64,000 bases of DNA from contig JAFSKK010000063.1 of the NCBI GenBank assembly GCA_017448965.1, forward strand, positions 159,522 through 223,521, read 5' to 3'. This DNA is from Bacteroidaceae bacterium. GTDB lineage: Bacteria; Bacteroidota; Bacteroidia; Bacteroidales; Bacteroidaceae. The notes under the pieces are model-generated. The model saw only the letters and a list, made by a program, of their open reading frames with translations, made no database searches and was not told the DNA's origin. Shown piece by piece: positions 9,449 through 17,114 of the stretch (its first letter is position 1; each line of letters opens with the position of its first letter). The position numbers were made by a program, and so were the translations under genes.

Positions 9449-11239
9449 ATGAAAAGTAAAATCGTATCCTGTCTCATGGCTCTTTGTATGGCTGTGGGGT
9501 ATGCAGGAAATGCAGCGGCACAACAGACGATAGTGCCCGACAAACCCACGATGGGTTGGAGTTCATGGAACACCTATGGTGTCGGTATCAGCGAAGCCAT
9601 CATCAAAAAGCAAGCCACGGCCATGAAGAACAAAGGCTTGCTGGCTGTGGGATACAACCATATCAACATCGATGATGGTTACTTTGGAGGACGAGATGCT
9701 GAGACAGGCCAGTTGCTTATCCATCCCGACCGATTCCCTCATGGTCTTGAGCCTGTTATCAAACACATCCACGACCTTGGCATGAAGGCTGGCATCTATT
9801 CTGATGGTGGCTACAACACTTGCGGCAGTAACTTTAATGGTGATGTTACAGGTATAGGTGTTGGACTTTATGGGCATGATCAACAAGACTGTGACTATTT
9901 CTTCAAAGAACTTGGCTTCGACTTCATCAAGGTGGATTTCTGTGGTGGTTCCTACTATCACAACAAAGACCACCTTGTGCTGGACGAAGAAGAGCGCTAC
10001 ACGGCCATTGCAAAAGCTATTGCCAAGACAGGACGCACGGATGTCCGTCTGAACATCTGTCGTTGGGCTTATCCAGGCAATTGGGCACATGACATTGCTA
10101 CGTCATGGCGCACCACGGGTGACATTTCTGACACATGGGAATCCATCAAGGGGATTATTCATGAAAATCTCTATCTCTCTGCTTACTGCTACGATGGACA
10201 CTACAACGACATGGACATGCTTGAAGTAGGTCGTCGTTTGACCACAGAGGAAGACAAAACCCACTTCGGCATGTGGTGCATCATGTCCAGCCCTCTCCTC
10301 ATTGGCTGTGATATGAGTAAACTGAGCGTGACAAAGCCAACGCTCGCCTTGCTGAAGAACACAGAACTCATTGCGCTGAACCAAGATGACCTCTGTTTGC
10401 AGGCATACGTTGTTCAACACGTGGGCGACACCTATGTATTGGTGAAAGACATTCAAACCCTTTATGGAACAACTCGTGCGGTGGCACTTTACAACTCCTC
10501 GGATGATGAGGTGGAGATGAGTGTGCCCTTCACCACGCTTGACCTTGACGGCACTGTGCAGGTGCGCAATCTCTTTACCAAGAAGGATGAAGGGGAAATG
10601 ACGGGTGAACTGACAGTCACCGTTCCAGCTCATGGCACTCGCATCTATCGCCTGACAGCCGAAAAGCGTTTGGAGCGCAATATCTATGAGGCAGAGACAG
10701 CCTATTTGGGCAAGTATTCCGAAATCAAAGGTGAAGTGGGCAAATATGAAGACAGAGCGTGCTGTTCAGGTGGAGCATACGCCACATGGTTAGGAAATGG
10801 TGCCGAAAACGACCTGCAATGGCGTCATGTCTATAGTGAGAATGGCGGTGCCTATACGATGAAACTTAGTTATGTTTCTGCTGAGAATCGTAGCATGACG
10901 GTTGCTGTCAACGGAAAAGATGTCAAGACCCTCTCTGCTTGCAACTCTGGAAGTTGGGATAAAGTGGGCACCAGAACTGTCAACATCACTCTTCAGCCAG
11001 GTGAGAACACCATCCGTCTCTACAATAAATCAGGTTGGATGCCAAATGTGGATGGCATGACGCTTCAGCCCCAAAATGCAGGTGCAGGAGAGCGCATCGT
11101 GGTGGGTGTCAAAGCCCCTTACGTACCATCAGCCAACAAGACTGGTAAGGAGAAGTTCTACTCTTTGGATGGCCGTCTGGTCAAGCATCCACGCAAAGGT
11201 GGCATCTATATCTACGAAGGCAAGAAGATTCTCTATTGA
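9449..11239 (+). CDS. GH27 alpha-galactosidase with CBM35-like module and sorting tail
   Basis: The 596-residue protein has a signal peptide (to AAAQ) and a GH27 barrel starting PTMGWSSWNTYG. The nucleophile is Asp163 in IKVDFCGG and the acid/base is Asp256 in NDMDMLEVG. After a beta-sandwich, about residues 410-550 resemble a CBM6/35 carbohydrate-binding domain (YEAETAYLG, then SGWMPNVDGM). The last about 30 residues (FYSLDGRLV, GGIYIYEGKKILY) match the C-terminal sorting tails of type IX secretion substrates. It should release terminal alpha-galactose, probably outside the cell. It forms a pair with the upstream GH2. Confidence 0.9.
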   Translation: MKSKIVSCLMALCMAVGYAGNAAAQQTIVPDKPTMGWSSWNTYGVGISEAIIKKQATAMKNKGLLAVGYNHINIDDGYFGGRDAETGQLLIHPDRFPHGLEPVIKHIHDLGMKAGIYSDGGYNTCGSNFNGDVTGIGVGLYGHDQQDCDYFFKELGFDFIKVDFCGGSYYHNKDHLVLDEEERYTAIAKAIAKTGRTDVRLNICRWAYPGNWAHDIATSWRTTGDISDTWESIKGIIHENLYLSAYCYDGHYNDMDMLEVGRRLTTEEDKTHFGMWCIMSSPLLIGCDMSKLSVTKPTLALLKNTELIALNQDDLCLQAYVVQHVGDTYVLVKDIQTLYGTTRAVALYNSSDDEVEMSVPFTTLDLDGTVQVRNLFTKKDEGEMTGELTVTVPAHGTRIYRLTAEKRLERNIYEAETAYLGKYSEIKGEVGKYEDRACCSGGAYATWLGNGAENDLQWRHVYSENGGAYTMKLSYVSAENRSMTVAVNGKDVKTLSACNSGSWDKVGTRTVNITLQPGENTIRLYNKSGWMPNVDGMTLQPQNAGAGERIVVGVKAPYVPSANKTGKEKFYSLDGRLVKHPRKGGIYIYEGKKILY

Positions 11240-11280
11240 GATAGATTCAGATATCCTTCTCGTAGTGAAGAAATAGCAAG

Positions 11281-11642
11281 ATGAGGCTCATTTATCCTGA
11301 TGCATGTAAAACGGTGGCCATCTATTTGGTCACATGTGCCCATTGCGCCCAATGTCTTTCTGGTTTAGTATGGACGGATTTCCTGGGTGGAAAAGGATTG
11401 GATATTGCCATCGAGATGCCATTTTCATGCTGATGAGTGGTTGGTTCATTTCACTGGATAAGATGCGTCAAACTCCACTTCTGACCTATATAGGGGGACG
11501 CTTCAGACGCTTAGTTGTTCCGGCCATGGCATGGGTTTTGGTCTATTGTGTTTGTGCGGGTTGTATGCCCAATTGGACACATTTTGCGTTCTATTGGTAT
11601 TTGATAGCCTTGTGTGTGTTGTGTGTCGTAAGTATCAACTGA
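11281..11642 (+). pseudogene. Frameshifted, truncated acyltransferase-3 family remnant
   Basis: From ATG 11281 the frame reads MRLIYPDACKTVAIYLV and runs to a stop near 11431. The neighbouring frame then continues the same protein as FMLMSGWFISLDKMRQ and ends at 11642. Adding one T to the T-run at 11422-11425 would rejoin them as IEMPFFMLMSG, the usual start of acyltransferase-3 membrane proteins. Even rejoined it is about 120 residues, against about 340 for the intact neighbour, so the C-terminal two thirds are missing. An assembly error in the short T-run is possible, but it would not explain the truncation. Confidence 0.75.
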
Positions 11643-11676
11643 CAAAGTCTCTATTTTGGGGTGAATAATTGAAATA

Positions 11677-12699
11677 ATGGATGATGACATGGCATCAGAG
11701 CGAATAGCATGGATAGATTGGATGAAAGTTCTGGGTATCAGTCTCATCGTGTACGGGCACTTTTTCACGGTGGGTTACCACTACGTGTATGTATTTGTTG
11801 TACCGCTCTTCTTTATGTTGTCAGGCTTCTTGTTTAAGAGAGAGGCAAATTTTGTGTTTTTCAGCAAATTGTGGAACAATCTGGTTTGTCCCATGCTCAT
11901 CATTTGTGTGCTCAACTTCGTTTGTGGGTGTGTGAGAGCGCTGGCCGAAGGCACTTTTGAATTGTGGTGGGTGCCACGCTTATTCTTGAATGTTCTGATA
12001 GGTGAACATGGCGGCTTTGTGGGAGTGGGTATATGTTGGTTTGTCTATACGCTGGTGCTGTTGAAACTGATTGCCCAATATGCTCGTGGCTGGTTGGTGA
12101 ATGTGTTCATCATGCTGCTGTGTCTCGTTGTGGCTTGTCTCCACAATAAGTTTGATGCATTTCATACCATTCCTGTATTGCGTGGCACGAGTAGCATACT
12201 CAACGTGGCTGTGGCATGGCCTTTCTTTTTTATAGGGATGCAGTTCCAGCGTCTGCGTTCACATCTTTGTGCAGTGGTTTCTCCTTGGATGCTTGTGGCT
12301 ATCGGCCTGTTTGGGTGTATTCTTGTGTGGGTGAGTGGACATTTTAACAGTGTCGTGTGGATGAATCTCTGTGGATATGGAGATCATCTGATGCTCTTTC
12401 TTTTGGGTGGAGTTGCTGGTACGGTATTTGTGTGGAGTTTGGCGAAACTGTTGTCTTTGTGCTCAGGTTCGTCTTGCCCTTCTTTTGTCGACACCATCTC
12501 TCGTGGTACAATCCTGATTTTAGGCTTTCATCTGTATCTGGTGGAAGGGGTGTCCAATTGGGTGCAACAACGAACGCTGATGGATGGTGCCTTTGCTGTG
12601 TGCATTGTGCTGGCTTTTGTTCCAATCATCAGGCTGTGCGAGCGGTTTTTCCCGTTGCTTCTTGGTCAGTCAAGGATAAAAAGAAATCAGAGAAGTTAG
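11677..12699 (+). CDS. Acyltransferase-3 family membrane protein
   Basis: The 340-residue protein has about ten hydrophobic segments and begins RIAWIDWMKVLGISLIVYGH, the acyltransferase-3 (OafA/WecH-like) signature with its key His. FVVPLFFMLSGFLF follows in helix 2. Members O-acylate cell-surface polysaccharides or other extracytoplasmic acceptors; the acceptor is unknown here. It lies directly after a broken paralogue, suggesting local duplication or gene replacement. The last five residues (RNQRS) are encoded by the left arm of a hairpin repeat. An alternative start five codons in (ATG 11689) is possible. Confidence 0.85.
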   Translation: MDDDMASERIAWIDWMKVLGISLIVYGHFFTVGYHYVYVFVVPLFFMLSGFLFKREANFVFFSKLWNNLVCPMLIICVLNFVCGCVRALAEGTFELWWVPRLFLNVLIGEHGGFVGVGICWFVYTLVLLKLIAQYARGWLVNVFIMLLCLVVACLHNKFDAFHTIPVLRGTSSILNVAVAWPFFFIGMQFQRLRSHLCAVVSPWMLVAIGLFGCILVWVSGHFNSVVWMNLCGYGDHLMLFLLGGVAGTVFVWSLAKLLSLCSGSSCPSFVDTISRGTILILGFHLYLVEGVSNWVQQRTLMDGAFAVCIVLAFVPIIRLCERFFPLLLGQSRIKRNQRS

Positions 12700-12765
12700 A
12701 GACGAATGTTATGCCGTTAATAAGGTATCGTCTTTAACTTCTCTGACTTCTTCAACTTCTCTAAT
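12681..12765. repeat. Hairpin repeat, related element B, between convergent genes
   Basis: The left arm (AGAAATCAGAGAAGTTAGAGACGA, 12681-12704) and the right arm (12728-12760, TCGTCTTTAACTTCTCTGAC onward) are nearly perfect inverted repeats around a 23-base loop. The arm units (AGAAGTTA-type) resemble those of the elements at 5217 and 14855, but the loop differs. The left arm includes the stop codon of the acyltransferase gene. The position between two converging genes would suit a bidirectional terminator. Confidence 0.75.
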
Positions 12766-12782
12766 TCCTTTTGGAATAGCCG

Positions 12783-14792
12783 TTACTTCTTGATTTTGTA
12801 GATGTAGAAGGTACGTGCAGGAACGGTGATGCTTTGCGATGGAGCGGTCACTGACAGAGAGGAAGTCTTGGGCACAATCTTCTCAGGTTCGTCCAGCGTG
12901 TTCTCTGCTGTGAGGTTGTCGCTGTGGAAGGTGATGAGTTGGGTTTCGTGACTGCCCTTCATGCCCTTCAGATTGAGCGTTACCTCCTGTGGCTTGTCAC
13001 CCGTGTTGACCACCTTCACAATCACCTCGTTGGCATTCTTGTCGAGCACGGCCGATGCGAAGAGACCGTCCTGATCAGGATTGCCTGCAACAGGCTTGCC
13101 GTTCATGGTGAGGGAGAGCACGTTCGTTCCCTTGTTCACAGAATAGAGTTGCTGCACGTAGTAAGCGCAGGAGTTGAACTTGCGGAGGTTATCGTACCAG
13201 ATGGCATCAGGACGCCATTGCCAGCCTTCCACATGGGCGAAGAGTGGGGCGTAGGTAGCCATCTCCACGATGTCGGCATTGCGTTCCAAACCAGTCATGA
13301 ACGCGGCTTCCATCAGGGCTGCATTGAAGTGGTTCCACTTCTTTCCAGCGCCGTGGCAGGCATATTCACCAGCAAAGACTTTGGGCTGTCCTTTGCCACG
13401 CTTGTAGGAGTCGTAGCGGTTCGCTCCACAGTTGCCCCAACGCTGCTTGGCATCAGGAGTGCCGAGGAACCACTCCTCGTTGCGGTAGTAGTGCTCATCC
13501 ACGAGGTCAGCGCCAATCTTGCGCATTTCTGGCCACAGATACTCAAATTCCTTGCCTTCCGAGTCGGGACCGCTGGTGCCCACAATCTTGATGTTGGGGT
13601 ACTTCTGGCGCACCTGCTCTACGAATGGCTTGAGGTTTTCAGGATAGATGGCACCCCACTGCTCGTTGCCGATACCCACATACTTGAGGTTGAAGGGGGC
13701 AGGGTGACCCATGTCAGCACGGAGTTTAGCCCATTGATTCTTGGCAGGGTCGCCGTTGGCAAACTCGATGAGGTCGAGCACATCGTCGATGTAAGGCTGC
13801 AACTGGTCAACAGGCACGTGTGCATCGCTGCGGTTGCTGCCATTCTGGAACTCGCAGGAGAGACCCACACTCACCACAGGAAGTGGTTCTGCGCCAATCT
13901 CCTCTGAGAGTTGGAAATACTCAAAGAAGCCGAGGCCGTAACTCTGGTAATAGTCGGGGAAGTAACGGTGTGTGAATGTGTAGTGCCAACGGTTTTCGTT
14001 CAGCGGACGGTTCTCCACGGGGCCTACAGAGTTCTTCCACTGATAGCGTGTGGCGAGGTCAGTACCCTCCACGATGCAGCCGCCAGGGAAGCGGAACACA
14101 CCTGGGTGCAACTGCTCAAGACTCTCTGCCAAGTCCTTGCGCATACCGTTCTCATGTCCCTTGTAGGTGTTCACAGGGAAGAGGCTCACGTGCTCCACAT
14201 CGGTGGTCACCTTGCTGTCGCCCCACACACGCAGGTGCGCCTTGGCAAAGGTGCTCTTGGGCTTGATGATGGCGGTGTACTTCTTCCACTCCTTGCCGCT
14301 CACTTCCACACCCGCGTTGCCCAGTTTCTGGTCATCGCTCATCGTGGCGTTGTCCACCAGGTCAACCCACAACTTGGCAGTACCACCATCGGGCACTCTT
14401 GCCCACACGGAGAAGCGGTATTCCTCGCCACCCTTTACACCCATGCCGAAGAAGCCGTGGTTCTCAATCATGGTGTGCTTGTCGCGATGTCCAGAAGGTT
14501 CCAGACGCACATAGTGTGGGTTTTTCTTGAAAGGCCCGTCGTCCTTCAGCGTCACCTTTCCCGAGATGTCCCATCCAGTAAAGTGGTTAGGGAACTCGAA
14601 AGAGCGGTTCTTCACGAGTTCAGCATACAGACCGCCATCGGCAGCGTAGTTGATGTCCTCAAAGAAGATGCCATACATCGTCTTCGAGATAGGACTTCCC
14701 GCCTTCGTGGTGTTCACGTCGAACGTGTGTGTTTGAGCCGTCATGCCGCTTGCTATAGTCATAGCGGCCATCATTGTGATGATTTTCTTCAT
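12783..14792 (-). CDS. GH51 alpha-L-arabinofuranosidase
   Basis: The 669-residue protein has a signal peptide (MKKIITMMAAMTIASGMTAQ) and a GH51 fold start (GSPISKTMYGIFFEDINYAA). About residues 70-210 contain a CBM4-like beta domain inserted near the N-terminus, followed by the catalytic barrel. The acid/base is Glu377 in GIGNEQWG and the nucleophile is Glu476 in FAGEYACHG. It should remove alpha-L-arabinofuranose from arabinan side chains of pectin or from arabinoxylan, in the periplasm or outside. It faces the plus-strand glycosidase genes across a hairpin repeat. Confidence 0.93.
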   Translation of the reverse strand: MKKIITMMAAMTIASGMTAQTHTFDVNTTKAGSPISKTMYGIFFEDINYAADGGLYAELVKNRSFEFPNHFTGWDISGKVTLKDDGPFKKNPHYVRLEPSGHRDKHTMIENHGFFGMGVKGGEEYRFSVWARVPDGGTAKLWVDLVDNATMSDDQKLGNAGVEVSGKEWKKYTAIIKPKSTFAKAHLRVWGDSKVTTDVEHVSLFPVNTYKGHENGMRKDLAESLEQLHPGVFRFPGGCIVEGTDLATRYQWKNSVGPVENRPLNENRWHYTFTHRYFPDYYQSYGLGFFEYFQLSEEIGAEPLPVVSVGLSCEFQNGSNRSDAHVPVDQLQPYIDDVLDLIEFANGDPAKNQWAKLRADMGHPAPFNLKYVGIGNEQWGAIYPENLKPFVEQVRQKYPNIKIVGTSGPDSEGKEFEYLWPEMRKIGADLVDEHYYRNEEWFLGTPDAKQRWGNCGANRYDSYKRGKGQPKVFAGEYACHGAGKKWNHFNAALMEAAFMTGLERNADIVEMATYAPLFAHVEGWQWRPDAIWYDNLRKFNSCAYYVQQLYSVNKGTNVLSLTMNGKPVAGNPDQDGLFASAVLDKNANEVIVKVVNTGDKPQEVTLNLKGMKGSHETQLITFHSDNLTAENTLDEPEKIVPKTSSLSVTAPSQSITVPARTFYIYKIKK

Positions 14793-14854
14793 AAATCTGA
14801 AAAGTTAGTAAATGTATATAGTTAATTCAACTGTCGGAAGTTACCGCTTCGCTC

Positions 14855-14965
14855 AGGAGTTATTGGAGTTAAAGCCTATACTCTGTCAACTGTGGAGAGG
14901 AGTTTTCACGCCAGCATTACATTCGGCTTTAACTCCTCTAACTCCTTTAACTTCTTTAACTCCAG
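14855..14965. repeat. Dispersed hairpin repeat, copy C (homologous to 5217-5341)
   Basis: The left arm (14855-14877) and right arm (14924-14964) are built of GGAGTTAAA-type units. The region from AAAGCC through TGTGGAGAGGAGTTTTCAC, CCAGCAT and CGGCTTTAACTCCT is nearly the same as the reverse complement of copy A. It lies upstream of the GH51 gene and downstream of the 5'-nucleotidase-like gene, about 9.6 kb from copy A and in the opposite orientation. Confidence 0.88.
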
Positions 14966-14990
14966 GAAAGTGGAGCTTGCGAAACTTAAG

Positions 14991-16559
14991 TTAGTTAATT
15001 ACCGTAATCCGTCCCTGTGGCTGGGCGTATTCCTGCCCGATGTGACCTTTCAATCTGTCAACTACGTATTCGATGAAGATTTCGTTGTAGGTCTTCTTCG
15101 TCTCCAACACGATTTTGCATCCCTGCAAGGTGTTGTGCAATCCACCGTCCGTCACGCAATACTTCGTGGTGGCGATGGTGTAGGTGCGATCGGGATTGAT
15201 GGGCTCATATTGCTGTGTGGCACCATTCAGCACCTGCACGTCGCTCACGCTGTGGTCGGCCACACGGGTGGTGAACTTCAAGCCCGACACCTGTGGAAAC
15301 TGCCCGTCAGGCTTTGGCAGGAAACTCACCAGTTTCTCCAGCATCTTCACGATGGTGCTTCCCTTCACCTCTGCCACCACGATGTAGTTGTCGTAGGGCA
15401 GCAAGGTGAGCATATCACCATACGTCAGGTCGCCCGTCTTTTTCAGTTCGTTGCGGATGCTGCCGCTGTTGAGCACACCGATGTCGGCACCCGTCATGAT
15501 GCGGTAGGCATCCGTCACGATGTCGCCAGCATTCATCTCACCCATACGTGCCGCCTCATTGCCCTCATCGTCGAGGATGCGCAGCGGCACCTCGCTTTGG
15601 CATATCACACGGCTCGTTTGTGCCTCCAGCATCGCGTGGATGCTGTCCGTCACATGCGCCACCCATGCATCCTTCGCCGTCACGCTCTCCAAGGGAATCA
15701 GTTCCGTGGTCATCTTGCCATCAGGTGCGATGACCAACTTGCCGATGTTCTGGAATTTCGTGCCCGTCTGTGAGACAATCACAGGCTTCCCCACCTTGTT
15801 CATCACCGTATCGGCCACGATCACGGCGTGGCTGTGTCCGTCCAGCACGATGTCGATGCCCGTCGTGTTCGCCACCACCAGGTGAGAGTCGGAGTTGCGG
15901 TTCGTCACCTCCTCGCCCAGGTGGGAATCGAGAATCACATAGTCGGCACCCGCCCTGCGCGCCTCGTCCACTGCCTGCTGCACCAGCGTGGGGATGTCCT
16001 TCACCTGCAAGTCGTAGATGATGTTGCCCTCATCGTCGCGGAAGGCGTATGCCTCCGTCTCCATCGAGGTGGGTGTGGAAGCCCCGACAAAGGCAATCCT
16101 CTTGTTGCCAAAACGCTTCATCACGTAGGGGGCAAAGACGGTTCTGCCCATCTTCACATCATATAGGTTCGCGCACACGATGGGGGCTGGCACCTGACGC
16201 AGCAGTTGGAACATGCGCTCCATGCCGTAGTCATACTCATGGTTGCCCAGCGTGATGGCATCGTAAGGCAATGCCCTCATGATGTCCACCACATACTGCC
16301 CCTTCGAGATGGCACCCACCGTCATGCCCTGCACATAGTCGCCATTCGACACCAATGCCACGTAGGCGGTGTCGGCAATTGCCTCGCGCAGTCCTGCCAA
16401 CTTCGCATAGCCATCCACGGCACAATGCACATCGTTCTCGTAGAGCACCACAATGCTCTTCTGCGGCTGTGAAGCCACTTTGCCACCCTTCTTCTTCTGG
16501 CCGTTAGCAGGAACTATCAAACTGAAAATCAGTATAGTTGTCCAAATAATCCTTTTCAT
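14991..16559 (-). CDS. 5'-nucleotidase/UshA-like metallophosphatase
   Basis: The 522-residue protein has a signal peptide ending PANGQ and a calcineurin-like metallophosphoesterase domain with NDVHCAVDG, SNGDYVQG, LGNHEYDYG and DGHSHA. A 5'-nucleotidase C-terminal domain follows (NSGSIRNELKKTGDLTYGD and PYDNYIVV). Such enzymes hydrolyse nucleotides or related phosphoesters in the periplasm to salvage nucleoside and phosphate. The first motif has DVH, as in the family. The mature N-terminus is Lys-rich. It does not obviously belong to the surrounding sugar pathway. Confidence 0.9.
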   Translation of the reverse strand: MKRIIWTTILIFSLIVPANGQKKKGGKVASQPQKSIVVLYENDVHCAVDGYAKLAGLREAIADTAYVALVSNGDYVQGMTVGAISKGQYVVDIMRALPYDAITLGNHEYDYGMERMFQLLRQVPAPIVCANLYDVKMGRTVFAPYVMKRFGNKRIAFVGASTPTSMETEAYAFRDDEGNIIYDLQVKDIPTLVQQAVDEARRAGADYVILDSHLGEEVTNRNSDSHLVVANTTGIDIVLDGHSHAVIVADTVMNKVGKPVIVSQTGTKFQNIGKLVIAPDGKMTTELIPLESVTAKDAWVAHVTDSIHAMLEAQTSRVICQSEVPLRILDDEGNEAARMGEMNAGDIVTDAYRIMTGADIGVLNSGSIRNELKKTGDLTYGDMLTLLPYDNYIVVAEVKGSTIVKMLEKLVSFLPKPDGQFPQVSGLKFTTRVADHSVSDVQVLNGATQQYEPINPDRTYTIATTKYCVTDGGLHNTLQGCKIVLETKKTYNEIFIEYVVDRLKGHIGQEYAQPQGRITVIN

Positions 16560-16584
16560 AATCGTTGTTTTGTGTGATTCTTTT

Positions 16585-16616
16585 GCAAAGATACGATGTT
16601 TTCCCTGCCTTTACAA
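16585..16616 (-). promoter_or_regulatory. Promoter of the 5'-nucleotidase-like gene
   Basis: On the minus strand TATCTTTGC (16585-16593) has a TTG 20 bases upstream (16614-16616). It lies 26 bases before the start codon. Confidence 0.65.
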
Positions 16617-16672
16617 GTGTTTCGTACAAAAAAAAAGGATTGTTGGTGTTTTTTTAGGACAATGTGGATTTG

Positions 16673-16869
16673 TAATCAAAAAATAGAAAAATAGAAAAAT
16701 AGAATCATCGAATTTGTGTTGGTTTGGGGGATATTCTATAGGGGGGAGTTAGTAAAGAGTATATATAAATATATAATATAATATCATATATAATATATAA
16801 TATAGATAACGTGCCTCCGCACACGAAATTCGATAATTCTATTTTTCGATTTTTTGATTTTTCGATGAT
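16673..16869. repeat. Long inverted repeat with AT-rich centre in a 555-base gene gap
   Basis: The left arm (16673-16719) is a run of AAAAATAG units ending ATCATCGAATTTGTGT. The right arm (16821-16869, ACACGAAATTCGATAATTCT onward) is its imperfect reverse complement built from TTTTTCGAT units. Between them lie about 100 bases, including a TA-rich stretch (16758-16805) of repeated ATATAATAT. No reading frame is convincing in the gap 16560-17114; it otherwise holds the two opposing promoters listed separately. Confidence 0.75.
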
Positions 16870-17013
16870 GTCCATCTTCTGCGGCTGATGACTGAAATGC
16901 AGTCAGGGGGGCGACTTCCACTTGATAAGGCAAGTCACTTCCATGTAGTAAGAATAGTGCATGGAAGGTAAAAAGAAAAGTCGATTTTCATTGAAAAAAA
17001 AATTGACTTCCTA

Positions 17014-17046
17014 TTGACAGACAGATCATCCATGTGGTAACTTTGC
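17014..17046 (+). promoter_or_regulatory. Orphan plus-strand promoter facing the GH2 3' end
   Basis: TTG at 17014-17016 and TAACTTTGC at 17038-17046 are 21 bases apart. No plus-strand gene follows; the next sequence is the 3' end of the minus-strand GH2 gene. It would produce an antisense or small RNA. Confidence 0.5.
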
Positions 17047-17114
17047 AACGTGATTCATAACCATCGTCAACGCTTCTTCAACTACCAGATATGCTTAAAT
17101 CCTTCTTGTTATCG

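Noticed and set aside
12924-13907. 327-codon plus-strand frame
   Set aside because: Entirely antisense to the GH51 gene, whose catalytic residues are all present; no promoter or family signal.
16741-16805. Replication-origin-like AT-rich stretch
   Set aside because: No DnaA-box cluster (TTATCCACA-type) or origin-linked genes (dnaA, dnaN) nearby; the stretch is the core of an inverted repeat. rpmH at the left edge is not accompanied by rnpA or dnaA in the window.
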